A stretch of DNA of 64,000 nucleotides from Branchiostoma floridae (GCF_000003815.2 NC_049990.1:2316572-2380571), one strand, 5' to 3'. Numbered from the stretch's first letter, positions 13,001 to 21,771 are shown. Numbers and translations: made by a program. Notes: generated by a model not told the origin, from the sequence alone.

Positions 13001-15867
13001 TAGATGTCTGAAGTGTGCATACCTCAGAAATAACTATTGTTGCATGTGTAGATCTCTTTAAGTTCCACTATTTTTAATCGACCGGTATAAGTCTTATGAC
13101 CGGTATTATGCCAATGCATGTTAAAGCTTGTGTCATTACTTTATCATTCCTGGCGCCAGAACATCACAAATCGTTTACTGATTTGCAACCAGTTGATCAG
13201 ACTTTAATTACAACGGCAGGGATACATGTAAAGATAACGATAAGATTCCGTCAGAATGATTTGCGTGACATCATATAATGAGTACCATGTTGTTGTTTTT
13301 TTTCTTGACGGTTACTGAGAAACAAGTGGTACGAGGGGGCATTCCATAAGTAATCCACCTGACCCACTTCCAGTTGTCTGATCTAAATAAAATTTTGCAT
13401 GTGTAATGAGTCATATCTCTATGGGTTATGTTGCAAAAAACAGCTCTGAACTAATTGCGGTTACTGATTTACTGGTGTTTGAACTGAGTCAGGTGTGAAA
13501 TGGACCAGGTGTGAAATGGAGCAAGTTGAGTGTCGCGCAGTGATCCGGTTTTTGTATTTGAAAGGACGCACACCAAAGGGGACTTTTGATGAAATGAAAA
13601 AAACTTATGGTGATGATGCCCCATCATATGGCCTTGTAAAACGCTGGCATCCTGAATTCAAACAAGGCCGGAAGTCTGTGGAAACAGCTCCCAGACCTGG
13701 TCGTCCCTCTTCTGCCATTAATGAGGCATCTGTCGGAGGACCAACCTGGGATGTCCTACAAGAACGGTGTCCAGAGCTACATCAAATGATGGGAGAAATG
13801 CAAAACTCTGGGTGGTTCCTATGAAGAGAAAGACTAATAACTGTGCCAAGTTTCATTAATCTCCTGCTATGGGAAATGGGTCAGGTGGATTACTTATTGA
13901 ATGCCCCTCGTAGTGTGTCAATATAAGCTAAGGACACAACCCGCCGTACGTACAATTGCGCAAGGTGTAAAGTGGTTTTGCCTGCACGTAAAGCTCTACA
14001 GCGTGTCTGCGTGCTCCAAAATCCGTCGGATTCCCCACGAGTTCGTACGGAGGCGGTACTTACCACTTACGGATCCCAAAAGATTGCCCACGTTTTGGCA
14101 TGTGCACGTAGATAGCAGGTATTTGCACGTACGGCGGGTTGTGCCCTTAGCTTTTAAAAGACATACCGGGGCTATTTCGGGGTTTGGGTGCCGCATTCGC
14201 TGACATTAACGTATTAACTTATATCATCGCACGACTACTAATGTCCCTATATCCTTAATGTCAAAACCTTTGAAACAATTGTGTAAACGATTCTTTAGAT
14301 CCTCGTTCAAAACTTTAGCTATCGTATGTAATGTGACAGGGTCTTTTTTCGAAAGCTGGCAAAGGGTAAAAGTAGTGCCATAGACTTTTCATAGTTGTTA
14401 TCGACCGTGTCCAGATCCAACATTGGAAGACGTAGCCCTTCCCTCTTTTCCCACTACTTCGTACGGCCAACAGAAGTCAGGTACCCATTTTTACACCTGG
14501 ATGCAGTGAAGAAAGTCTTTTGAAGAAAGGTGCCTTTCGGCCAAGGACACGAGATCGGTAGCATGGCAGTATTCGAGCCCAGGACCTCTAGAATCTGGGC
14601 CAAACTCCCTGCCGTTGCCCCACTCGATCACAACACTACAAAATACTATTTCATATACTCGTGTACCTGGCTGACAAAATTGATAGTAAATAGCGCTAAG
14701 CCAACAGATTAGGTATGTGTGTGTAGTGTTCATGCCGACAAAGAGGGCGGGCCGCGCGCGCTACGAAAATTAATTATGCGCGCTTTTATAAATCAGAAAA
14801 TGATTAGAGGAGAAGGATAACAGATATCAGTTACATGTTACTAATGAGAAAACGATTTGCCGAGGTTAGATAGTAGATGTCGCCCAAAACATGCTGCTAG
14901 CAAACTAACCTCAAATCTAGGACATGGCGAAAACTTTGTTACAACCCAGTAAGTAAAATAAACGCATCGAATTGTCGATTGCCCTACTGTAGTATTCTTC
15001 AAAATCCAAAGCAGTGACTCAAATGACTAGACATTCAAATTCTAAGGAGGAAACTTCAACGCGCTTACTTTTTTAAGTCTCCAAGCAGACCCAACGGTGC
15101 CTTAGAGATAGTATCAAAGCTGGCCAGGGACTTAGTACGGCACGTTTGACTCCCTTAGCCGGCTATCTCCCTTTGGCCGGCTATATTCCTTTGCCAGCTT
15201 TAATATATTATCTCTAAGGCACCGATGGGTCTGCTTGGAGACTAACTTTTTTAAGCTTAGACAAAGTTTTGCTTTGTGGTAACAACGCAGATCAACTAGC
15301 ATGCTAAGCTATCGCGGGAGACTACAATTCTTTTTAATAGCGCAGTTTTTAAATACCGGGTGTGATGATGGCCGTTCTATCTCTTATACCCTGTCACATT
15401 TGGTGAAAATCTATCGGACGACGATTCTGCGGCAATATCGCCCGAGCATCGCTTATAATAATAACTTTATTGCACAACAATTGTGCAAGGTACAAAGTAT
15501 GGCTTATATGCGATAGGGACAGTTTTCAGGTAAAATATACGCGCAACCCTCTGTCGATCTTAAACATGGCCGATCTTCCATCGATACGCCCGAAGATCGT
15601 GGATAATGTGACAGGGGTTATTACAGAAACATGTCCGACCGAACTCAACTTTCTTAACTTTTTGTACTGAATGAAAACACACAAAAAACGACTGCAAACC
15701 TTCAGCCTCTCCACGATTCGCAGGTCCTCCGGTATGTCCTGGTGAATGGCGATCAGTACGTCTGTGTACTCATTGTTCTGAAGTTTTATCTCATACGGAC
15801 GGGTGAAGACCGCTTCGGAGCTCCAGACAAAGGCGGACAGGAACAAGAGACAGCGCATCGCCGCCAT
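3750..15867 (-). CDS. CLCA: CLCA-family protein, 5' half (10 exons)
   Basis: CLCA proteins are secreted or surface proteins with a zinc-protease domain and a VWA domain; some modulate calcium-activated chloride channels. Exons in gene order: 15867-15700, 10465-10314, 9077-8935, 8494-8325, 7840-7715, 6890-6800, 6118-5964, 5549-5425, 4628-4529, 3878-3750. The phases fit throughout and give 453 open residues. Exon 1 encodes a signal peptide (MAAMRCLLFLSAFVWSSEAV). Exon 4 carries the protease motif HEWGH followed by LRWGLFDEY, as in CLCA1. Exon 7 opens the VWA domain with the metal site DASNS. Exon 9 has TSGGT and exon 10 LLLVTDG, the other two metal-site loops. After exon 10 (ending VIVATV-like) I find no further exon; family members run to about 900 residues, so the VWA end and C-terminal beta-sandwich part are missing here. 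They may lie left of the window, with the TRIM gene inside the intron, or be lost. Exons 7, 8 and 10 have partial copies in adjacent introns. Confidence 0.9.
4081..4131 (-). repeat. Partial copy of CLCA exon 10, acceptor edge
   Basis: On the minus strand, CTACAG is followed by codons for ALDAIGPPEGGVLLLV, nearly the same as the start of true exon 10 (ALEAVGPPEGGVLLLV). Similarity then stops. It includes the splice acceptor but no donor, so it is not a usable internal exon. Confidence 0.85.
4848..5424 (-). repeat. 82-bp minisatellite made of CLCA exon 8 donor edge (7 copies)
   Basis: The donor edge of exon 8 recurs at 82-bp intervals (copies begin near 4848, 4926, 5008, 5090, 5172, 5254, 5336; the true one near 5418). 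Each unit holds about 25 codons of the exon (for example VYFGSSVGLVTFA) with no internal stop in the exon frame, then a consensus donor AG|GTAAG. Units have no acceptor. Three subtypes alternate, and the pair 4926-5089 recurs at 5254-5417, so the array has higher-order structure. Using a distal donor would read a stop (AGG TAA) at once. Confidence 0.92.
6180..6400 (-). repeat. Partial copies of CLCA exon 7, acceptor edge
   Basis: A copy at about 6180-6270 begins with the acceptor and GRSAWDVMAQHPDFGNGANP, parallel to true exon 7 (GRSAWDVMTQHTDFANGANP). It diverges before the VWA metal site and lacks a donor. A second, shorter fragment (CGTGGGGAGGGTTCGCGCCG) lies near 6361-6383. Confidence 0.85.
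6472..6612 (+). repeat. SINE-related dispersed repeat fragment
   Basis: Contains the reverse complements of phrases that recur at 10505-10660, 29640-29835 and 34345-34460: ACACCGGTGTAAAAATGGGC, GGTCGGGGAGGTAAAA, and ACAGTGCCACATTGTCC. The other copies are on the minus strand and this one is on the plus strand. Confidence 0.65.
6945..7232. repeat. (CA)n microsatellite
   Basis: About 290 bp of interrupted CA dinucleotides with CG and TA variants (ACACGCGCGCGC, ACATATATGC). It lies in the CLCA intron just 5' of exon 6. Apparent ORFs in it are low-complexity artefacts. Confidence 0.97.
8125..8312. repeat. (ATTC/ATCC)n tetranucleotide repeat
   Basis: Interrupted runs of ATTC, ATCC and GTTC/GTTT. 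The array ends only about 13 bp downstream, on the gene strand, of the CLCA exon 4 donor. Confidence 0.95.
8660..8815. repeat. (GAAT)n / (GAAC)n tetranucleotide repeat
   Basis: A nearly perfect GAAT run (about 8704-8770) passes into a perfect GAAC run (about 8771-8810). It lies in the intron between CLCA exons 3 and 4. Confidence 0.97.
9194..9725. repeat. Long foldback element in a CLCA intron
   Basis: Two arms of about 225-235 bp (9194-9418 and 9491-9725) are reverse complements at roughly 90% identity by eye, around a loop of about 75 bp. Outer ends read ATACACGACTTGCACACTTC and its complement. The interior holds GCTTTGCCGCCGTTGTACTA and its complement. No coding sequence. It fits a foldback or long-TIR MITE, and I could not define a target duplication. 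Confidence 0.9.
9766..9895 (-). repeat. tRNA-derived SINE fragment
   Basis: Read on the minus strand, the segment ends in a degenerate tRNA-like head with a B-box-like GGTTCGAATC-type sequence (complement of GATTCGAACCCAGAACC near 9812-9828). It resembles the copies at 10640-10797, 14470-14625, 31268-31415 and 33806-33962. Confidence 0.6.
9962..10280. mobile_element. MITE with TGTAAATGCA ends (copy 1)
   Basis: Starts with TGTAAATGCAGAAACG and ends with AAATGCATTTACAGTAT. Inside are degenerate GCGGTGG / CCACCGCGAA-like phrases found more clearly in the copy at 34468-34680. The centre has an extra block of about 100 bp bounded by CTACCCTGGGAGC and its inverse GCTCCCAGGGTA, which looks like a second small element nested inside. 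Confidence 0.75.
10505..10797 (-). repeat. tRNA-derived SINE, near complete
   Basis: On the minus strand it starts with a tRNA-like head: GTGGCGTAACTGGTAGAGCG resembles an A box and GAGTTCGATCCC a B box. Next come the body phrase CTTGGGAAAGGCACTT, then a unit with GGTGTAAAAATGTG and GACTTCGGTCGGGGAGG, then the tail with CAGTGCCACATTGTCC-like sequence. A GCCACGCCCGACGCCTTAC duplication borders the head at about 10789-10820. Confidence 0.8.
10798..11646. other. Intronic stretch without recognised genes
   Basis: Nothing coding is recognised. A short (AATC)n run lies at about 11511-11540. Confidence 0.5.
11647..11965. mobile_element. MITE with 19-bp perfect terminal inverted repeats
   Basis: Left end CGTAAAGGTGGGGTCACAC and right end GTGTGACCCCACCTTTACG are exact reverse complements. 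The interior is also palindromic in character, with related sequence on both sides of the centre (for example GTCCAATTTCT against ACAAATTGGAC). The element is 319 bp and non-coding. If the outer TA is read as the target duplication it would fit a Tc1/mariner-type MITE, but this is uncertain. Confidence 0.85.
11966..13331. other. Intronic stretch with a TGTGTATATACAG minisatellite
   Basis: About 12055-12165 holds repeats of a TGTGTATATACAG-like unit. The remainder shows no gene that I can support. Confidence 0.6.
13332..13910 (+). mobile_element. Internally deleted mariner element
   Basis: The ends are inverted repeats of about 35 bp (left CGAGGGGGCATTCCATAAGT, right complement CGAGGGGCATTCAATAAGTA), flanked by TA on both sides (13330-13331 and 13911-13912). 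At 579 bp it is less than half an autonomous mariner. It keeps the 5' part of the transposase gene and the 3' terminus, and the catalytic region is deleted. Confidence 0.93.
13495..13824 (+). pseudogene. Mariner transposase N-terminal remnant
   Basis: A 109-codon frame. Residues about 8-75 match the paired helix-turn-helix DNA-binding part of mariner transposases: RAVIRFLYLKGRTPKGTFDE, YGDDAPSYGLVKRWHPEFKQ, GRKSVETAPRPGRPSSAIN. Similarity stops soon after, and the DDD catalytic domain is absent. The N-terminal part is open, so a short DNA-binding peptide could still be made, but nothing shows that it is. Confidence 0.85.
13913..14469. other. Intronic stretch, nothing recognised
   Basis: No gene, clear repeat or conserved motif was seen. 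Confidence 0.4.
14470..14625 (-). repeat. tRNA-derived SINE fragment
   Basis: Contains CAGAAGTCAGGTACCCATTT and TTTACACCTGGATGCAG, then TATTCGAGCCCAGGACCTCT, whose complement is a degenerate B box. Same order and strand as the copy at 10640-10797. Confidence 0.7.
15076..15244. mobile_element. MITE family A, copy a (9-bp target duplication)
   Basis: Ends read AGTCTCCAAGCAGACCC and GGGTCTGCTTGGAGACT, inverted over about 48 bp. It is flanked by the direct repeat ACTTTTTTA (15067-15075 and 15245-15253). Relatives are at 35794-35979, 36758-36885 and 39986-40158. Nine-base duplications fit Mutator-like elements. Confidence 0.88.
15452..15525 (-). repeat. Possible LINE 3' tail fragment
   Basis: The complement reads ...TACCTTGCACAATTGTTGTG followed by CAATAAAGTTATTATTATA. 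The same phrase occurs at 40166-40265. The AATAAA and ATT-rich end is typical of non-LTR retrotransposon tails; the clade is not determined. Confidence 0.55.
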
Positions 15868-15951
15868 TTCTCACTGAGAAGTGGTCATGTAAGTGAGTCG
15901 TTGTGGACTCAAGGCGAGACCCTTGCCATAACATGACCTGTTCTTACGTAA

Positions 15952-16352
15952 GGCCATGTTGATTTGATTATATGGATGACATCCACGCGCGCACAAGTTT
16001 CGGCCGTTTTGAAAAAAAAACGTTTTCAACCATACTGCAAATCGTACAAAGCAGCTTCAAAATAAGTAAATTTATGCCGTGGGTTACAAAAACAAATATT
16101 GAAAAACTTATACTAATGTCATAAAATATCCCAAGGTCTAAGAAGACGTTAAAGAACAAATATGAAGAAGCTATTGTTTGGTATACTACATTCTGTGTGT
16201 TCAGTCATTTGTTCAACCTTCCTGGCCACTTTGATTTCATAATGAAGGCAACTATGTTTTGGTCAACATTTTTTTTTTTCATTCGCACGCTCGCACTGAT
16301 CAGTTTAGGGGTTCCCAGAGGATGTCATCCTGATAATCAAATCAACATGGCC
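15952..16352. mobile_element. MITE with TAA target duplication (Harbinger-like)
   Basis: Left GGCCATGTTGATTTGATTAT and the complement of the right end (GGCCATGTTGATTTGATTAT) agree, then continue with GGATGACATCC on both sides. TAA flanks both ends (15949-15951 and 16353-16355). The element is 401 bp with no coding capacity. Three-base TWA duplications are characteristic of PIF/Harbinger. It begins about 85 bp upstream of the CLCA start codon. Confidence 0.85.
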
Positions 16353-16417
16353 TAATGCTCTGATACTAGCATACACACACGCAATGTTGTTAAGCAATGA
16401 CTGAGTGTTTCTGTTAT

Positions 16418-17620
16418 TATATTTCAGCCATACCATAGGTATGGTGAAATATATTGTATTCGTAATGTTTCTTTCTCCTGTCAAATCTTCAGAACACGGT
16501 ATCTCCGTTGTTCCTCAATCGAATGACTTGAAATTTGGCACAAGTGTAGAGTGGGCCAATACCCTCGGACCTTTTTTTCATTTTTCCTATATCTGTCTCT
16601 AAAATGATTTTATTAAGGTTTTTGTGTCATCTTAAGACCAAAACTGTATATTTGGGCCCCCTGTACCCTGGTATTATAACCGAATGAGCTGAAATTTGGT
16701 GTAGATAGGCATTAGATAGTTGGTAAAATGATCCAAGTAAAAGTTTTGACATAAACTACTTTAAAATGATTAATTTTGGCACTTTTCTGATGGGAAATTT
16801 GTTTTCTTTTGGCCTCCTGACGTGACCTTCCGTGACCCCGCACGGAGCCCACACCTGTGCGCGAAGAGGGCGAAGGCTAATTAATATTCATAAGCGGGGC
16901 CTCACGATTCCGTATATACTGCAGTGTTCCCGCCAGAATTTTTTACAGCGTCGGCACACGGGGCCCGGGGTCCACCGAAGAACGCCGAAGGCCCCGGCCC
17001 GGCAGGGTCCAGGGGCAGAGCCTTGCTAACTTGCTAACTTGCAACCAGCGCTTTACTATATACAGTAAATTTCAGCACTTTTCTGAGGGAAAATTGGTTT
17101 TCTTTCGGCCTTTTGCCGTGACGTCACCCCGCAGAGCCCCGCACGTGCAAGTTAAATGAATTTAACGAGCCAGCCAATCAGCGAAAAGGAAGACGAAGTC
17201 TAATTAATATTCAATAGCGGGGCCTTCCAACCCAGTGTATATAGAAACACGTGCATATCTTGACAACACAGCGGACGAATGTCACCTTACGCCCGGTTTT
17301 ATATACATGTATATAATTATATTTCAGCCATACCACAGGTATGGTGAAATATATTGTATTCGTAATGTTTCTTCTTTCTTTCTTTCTTTCTTTCTTTCTC
17401 CTGTCAAATCTTCAGAACACGGTTTCTCCGATGTTCCTGAACCGAATGACTTGAAATTTGGCATAAAAGTAGAGTTGGCCAATACCCTCGGACGTTTTTT
17501 TCATTTTTTCCATATCTGTCTCTTAAATGATTTTATGAAGGTTTTTTGGTCATCTTAAGACCAAAACTGTATATTTGGGCCCCCTGTACCCTGGTATTAT
17601 AACCGAATGAGCTGAAATTT
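16418..17620 (+). repeat. Direct duplication of a roughly 300-bp module
   Basis: 16418-16715 and 17309-17620 share TTCAGCCATACCA(T/C)AGGTATGG, the GTGAAATATATTGTATTCGT phrase, and TGAGCTGAAATTT. A second module (TTCTGA.GG.AAATT...TAATTAATATTCA...GCGGGGCCT) occurs at about 16790-16910 and 17076-17226. The second copy has gained a (TTTC)n run at about 17370-17399. No gene recognised. Confidence 0.8.
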
Positions 17621-17755
17621 TACACAGATGTGCCTTGATAATTCCCCCATATAAATTCAATATCACTTTTGGTGTACAGTATAACGAAATGCTTATTTTT
17701 GCGATTTTTTGGGTATTTTTTTACCAAAAAAGGACACTTTTGGCTCCTGTAACTT

Positions 17756-18126
17756 NNNNNNNNNNNNNNNNNNNNNNNNNNNNNNNNNNNNNNNNNNNNN
17801 NNNNNNNNNNNNNNNNNNNNNNNNNNNNNNNNNNNNNNNNNNNNNNNNNNNNNNNNNNNNNNNNNNNNNNNNNNNNNNNNNNNNNNNNNNNNNNNNNNNN
17901 NNNNNNNNNNNNNNNNNNNNNNNNNNNNNNNNNNNNNNNNNNNNNNNNNNNNNNNNNNNNNNNNNNNNNNNNNNNNNNNNNNNNNNNNNNNNNNNNNNNN
18001 NNNNNNNNNNNNNNNNNNNNNNNNNNNNNNNNNNNNNNNNNNNNNNNNNNNNNNNNNNNNNNNNNNNNNNNNNNNNNNNNNNNNNNNNNNNNNNNNNNNN
18101 NNNNNNNNNNNNNNNNNNNNNNNNNN
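17756..18126. other. Assembly gap (371 N)
   Basis: An unbroken run of N. Tandem repeats lie on both sides, so the gap size is unlikely to be exact. ORFs crossing it are meaningless. Confidence 0.99.
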
Positions 18127-18204
18127 CTAATTAGATAGGTAACCAATCACTTAGCCTGAATCTATATTCTAAGGAGGGGGGGTGACAGCCAATCAGCGAG
18201 CCCG

Positions 18205-18960
18205 GTGTTATCTGGAAGAGTCCATTCTTACACGGAGGGGTTCATGTTTTTTTTAAACTCATCATTGGACTGCTTAAGTCTTTCAGTGGGTGTATTTTTG
18301 GACAGGTCTATTTTGCAATTTTACAGAAGGTGTGCTGGAAGAGTCTATTCTCGCACGGAGGGGGGATTTTTTTAAAATTCATATTTTGGACTTTGGTGAC
18401 TTCTAGTTTGTCAAAGTCTTTCAGTAGGGTTATTTTGGACTGTCTAATTTGCAATTTTACATGGGTGTGCTGGAAGAGTCCATTCTTGCATGGAGGGGGG
18501 CTTTTTTAAAATCCATTTTTTGGACTTCAGTGATTATGTCAAAGTCCTATTTTAGCGGATGTATTTTTGGACTGCTCTACTTTACATGGAAGAGTCCATT
18601 TTTTGCACACAGAAGGGGGATTTTTTCAAATTCAGTTTTGGACGGGTGATGATTCAAAATTCAATTTTTATTGGAAGTGGTTTTAGACTGGTCTATTATG
18701 CCTTTTCATGCACTGTGACCTTTTTTGCCCAATTCAAATTTGGATTTCGTTTCTTATTCAAAAGGCCAAGGTTTCAGTGGGAGTATTTCTGGACTGGTCT
18801 ATTGTGCAAATTCACATAGGGTGCACTGGAGTCCATTCTTGAACGGGGGAATTTTGTAAGATTCATTTTTGGGTTAAACCGTCATTAGTAAAAGTGATTT
18901 TTCAAATGGGTGATTTTGAAATAGTCTATTGTTGCATGGGGAGGGAGATGGCTGAAATAT
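18205..18960. repeat. Degenerate tandem repeat, unit about 120-130 bp
   Basis: The phrase TGGAAGAGTCCATTCTTGCA with GGAGGGGG, a poly-T, then TTCA and TTTTTGGACT recurs at about 18210, 18332, 18470, 18588 and 18825 with increasing divergence. No coding content. Confidence 0.85.
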
Positions 18961-19181
18961 GCTGTATTTGCTCTCAAGCAAATGTCGGCCTTTCTAGTTC
19001 TGTTATTTCTAATGTGACAATATTTCGTCACCAGCGTGCTTGGAAATGATCATAACTGCGTCGCTGTACTTGTGGACTAGACGTCAAACTCTTGCCGTGA
19101 CGCGATCTGCTGCGTATCTGACGTAGCTTTGTAAATGAACAATTTACCTAATGTGTGAATGTGAGTTCTTTGGTTTAGAAT

Positions 19182-19287
19182 GAAGCTCTGTTCATAAAAA
19201 TTGCCGTGTGGACGGTATTTCACGTCCACCAGGCGGGGTATTGGGAAAAGTTTTCAACTAGCAATAATCACGCCTCGGGTGGACCTC
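19182..19287 (-). pseudogene. RNU4: U4 snRNA pseudogene, 5'-truncated
   Basis: The minus strand matches the 3' two thirds of U4, including GATTATTGCTAGTTGAAAAC, TTTTCCCAATACCCCGCC and GGCAATTTTTATG. The first 35-40 nt (stem II and half of the 5' stem loop) are absent. After GAGGTCCACCCGAGG-like sequence it runs into spacer that in intact units lies several hundred bp away (TTCGAAGCATA...). It also has a shortened 3' hairpin. It cannot pair normally with U6. Confidence 0.88.
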
Positions 19288-19535
19288 GTTTTGTGTCGAA
19301 GCATATAACGTTAACTAACTGTATGTCTACAACTGTTGGATTCTAATAGTGTTGGAGCCAAGGAACATGGGCGTCTCAAGTCATTGTAAAGCCGAACTTA
19401 CATAGCGCATGTGTGGCCTGGGTCTATAAAGTTGGTGTCAGATTGGTGGGATTCTACTAAAAACTAGCTTTGTAAGTAATCAATAGACCCCTTTCTCTTA
19501 TGTAATGTGTGAATGTGAGTTCTTTAGTTAAAAAT

Positions 19536-19679
19536 GAAGCTCTGTTCGAGCTCTTAAAAATTGCCGTGACGGACGGTATTTCACGTCCTCCAGGCGGGGT
19601 ATTGGGAAAAGTTTTCAACTAGCAATAATCACGCCTCGGTTTCACCTCATCGGCTATGATATCGCCTCTGCGCAAAGCT
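19536..19679 (-). ncRNA. RNU4: U4 spliceosomal snRNA, copy 2
   Basis: 144 nt. Starts AGCTTTGCGCAGAGGC (stem II with U6), then a 5' stem loop with the kink-turn halves ATGAGG and CCGAGG that bind the 15.5K/SNU13 protein. Stem I follows (TTATTGCTAGTTG), then AAAACTTTTCCCAATACCCC, almost identical to vertebrate U4, then the Sm site AATTTTTA and a 3' hairpin (GAGCTC GAACA GAGCTT). Acts in the U4/U6.U5 tri-snRNP. A conserved block TTGTCCCACAAC lies 51-62 bp upstream. The 5' loop sequence is GTGAAAC type, shared with copy 3. Confidence 0.95.
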
Positions 19680-19729
19680 GGCGTGTTTCTGTCAAGGTTT
19701 GGGTCCCATGGTAAGTAGGGAGGGTTCTT

Positions 19730-19741
19730 GTTGTGGGACAA
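19730..19741 (-). promoter_or_regulatory. Candidate PSE of U4 copy 2
   Basis: TTGTCCCACAAC on the minus strand, 51-62 bp upstream of the U4 5' end. The same 12-mer is at 52-63 bp in copies 3 and 5. The distance is that of the snRNA proximal sequence element; the sequence itself was not matched to a known PSE. Confidence 0.6.
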
Positions 19742-19958
19742 GTATACCGTACAACTTTAGAAAATGACGGGTTTATTGTTCTCAACGATGTTATCGTTAA
19801 TAACATTTACCTGATCTATAATGTACGTGTCCATAATGTCAGCAGAAATATATATTTTTTTCTTTATTGGTGTCATGAAAGTAAAAGGAAATTCGATTTA
19901 TGAGTAGTTGTAATAAACTTTTATATGTAGTCTTGACCAACGTACGATACACGTATTG

Positions 19959-19968
19959 GTCACGTGAC
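19959..19968 (-). promoter_or_regulatory. Conserved GTCACGTGAC palindrome, candidate distal element
   Basis: Lies about 280-289 bp upstream of U4 copy 2. The identical palindrome sits at 21131-21140 (copy 3), 22030-22039 (copy 4) and 22971-22980 (copy 5). It is an E-box (CACGTG) and is followed on the plus strand by TAATTAGCAT, whose complement ATGCTAATTA resembles an octamer. Role as distal sequence element is inferred. Confidence 0.45.
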
Positions 19969-20403
19969 TATCTAATTAGCATACGTCAAGTTTGCGTTTC
20001 TGTCCTTTGTTTTCATGGAACCTGTTCTTGACCAAGAGTTTGTCGGTAGAAAATGTAGTTTTATTACTGTTCTAGGTGTAAGCAGGTCATCGAAGGCAGC
20101 TATCTGAGATGTTCGGATGTTACGGCAAGGGGTAGTCTCTACCAGACTCCGGAGTCTGGTAGAGACTAGCAAGGGGGACCTCCTTTTGATTTGAAGAATA
20201 TAACTAAATGTTTGTCTACAACACTGGTGTCTTCGTGGGATTCTACTAGTGTTATAGCCAAGGGAACATGGGGGTCTCTCAAGTCACTGTAAAGCCGAAC
20301 TTACATAACGCATGTGTGGCCTAGTTCTGTACAGTTGGTGTCAGATTGGTGGGATTCTACTGAAAACTGGTGACAAGGCAGTAGCTTTGTAAATTGGCCC
20401 CTA

Positions 20404-20644
20404 AAGGTGCACTCTCACCGCACTTGCATCACGCTTGCGTCACTGCTGGGTTCGTTCACTGCGCCACTGTTTTCTTATTTTCTCCAATATTTTATAATTT
20501 ATAATACGTAGAATTATGACTTAGGAGACGACAAAATACAAAAAAGCAAGAAAATTCGTTTTTTTATCTCTGAAATTCGTTGAGTATCTTTTTTGAATAT
20601 CCGCAGTGACGCAAGCGTCACGCAATGCAGTGAGAGTGCACCTT
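20404..20644. mobile_element. MITE inserted in the U4 array
   Basis: Ends AAGGTGCACTCTCAC and GTGAGAGTGCACCTT are exact inverted repeats. Its length (241 bp) accounts for almost all of the extra 248 bp of this spacer compared with its neighbours, which lack it. Confidence 0.88.
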
Positions 20645-20705
20645 GAGTATTATGTAAGTTTACCACTTAATTAGTGTGTGTAAGTGAGTTCTTTGTGTTT
20701 GAAAT

Positions 20706-20849
20706 GAAGCTCTGTTCGAGCTCTTAAAAATTGCCGTGATGGACGGTATTTCACGTCCTCCAGGCGGGGTATTGGGAAAAGTTTTCAACTAGCAATAATC
20801 ACGCCTCGGTTTCACCTCATCGGCTATGATATCGCCTCTGCGCAAAGCT
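20706..20849 (-). ncRNA. RNU4: U4 spliceosomal snRNA, copy 3
   Basis: 144 nt, nearly identical to copy 2, including GTGAAAC 5' loop, kink-turn halves, Sm site AATTTTTA and 3' hairpin. It differs in the central domain by single bases (GTCCATCACGG instead of GTCCGTCACGG). The candidate PSE TTGTCCCACAAC is at 20901-20912. Looks functional. Confidence 0.95.
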
Positions 20850-20900
20850 GACGTGATGAGGTCAGGGTTTGGGTTCCACCGCAAACTGGGAGTCATTTGT

Positions 20901-20912
20901 GTTGTGGGACAA
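20901..20912 (-). promoter_or_regulatory. Candidate PSE of U4 copy 3
   Basis: The same 12-mer TTGTCCCACAAC, 52-63 bp upstream of the U4 5' end. Confidence 0.6.
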
Positions 20913-21627
20913 GTATACTGTACAACTTTAGAAAATGACGGGCTTATTGTTTTCAACGACCTTATCATAAATACACATTACCTGATCTTACTAATACCTG
21001 TCTCTAATGATTGCAGGGATATGTTTTATTCTGTATTGATGTTATGAAAGCAAAAGAAAAAGTCAATTTATGAGTAGCTGTAACAAAAACGTGTATATGT
21101 AGTCTAGACCAACGTAGGATACACGTATTGGTCACGTGACTATCTAATAAGCATACGTCAAGTTTGGTTTTCTGTCCTTTGTTTGTTTTCATTGAACCTG
21201 TTCTTGACCAATAGTTTGTCGGTGGAAAATGTAATGTTTTACGTGTGAGCAAGTCATTCGAGGTAGCTACTAGTATCTGAGATGTTGGGATATCGATGTT
21301 ACGGCAAGGGGGACTCTTTTTGTTTCGAAGCATATAAACGAATTTATTTCTACAGCACAGTCTGGCGTCTTCGTGGGATTCTAATAGTGTTGGAGCCAAG
21401 GGAACGTGGGGGTCTTTCAAGTCATGTGTGGCCTAGGTCTATAAAGTTGGTGTCAGATTGGTGGGATTTTACTAAAACCCGGTGATAGGGCTTTGTAAGA
21501 GGACCCTTACTTACTCTTATGTAATGGTACCACTTGTGTGAAAGAGAGAGCGCCACGAGAGCGCCGTCCTAGTGGGAAGGAGGTATTAGTCAAATGTGTG
21601 CATCTGCAGTCTTCTTTGGTTTAGAAT

Positions 21628-21771
21628 GAAGCTCTGTTCGAGCTCATAAAAATTGCCGTGACGGACGGTATTTCACGTCCTCCAGGCGGGGTATTGGGAA
21701 AAGTTTTCAACTAGCAATAATCACGCCTCGGGTGGCCCTCATCGGCTATGATATTGCCTCTGCGCAAAGCT
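21628..21771 (-). ncRNA. RNU4: U4 spliceosomal snRNA, copy 4 (promoter element deleted)
   Basis: 144 nt with all U4 landmarks. The 5' loop is of the GGGCCACCC type, like copy 5. One change, GGCAATATCAT for GGCGATATCAT, lies just after stem II. The upstream region goes from CCATGG directly to GCCGTAGAACTTT-like sequence, missing the roughly 30 bp that hold TTGTCCCACAAC in copies 2, 3 and 5. The RNA could be sound, but its transcription is doubtful. Confidence 0.93.

Noticed and set aside
17635-18146. Open frames across the N run
   Set aside because: They exist only because N was translated as X.
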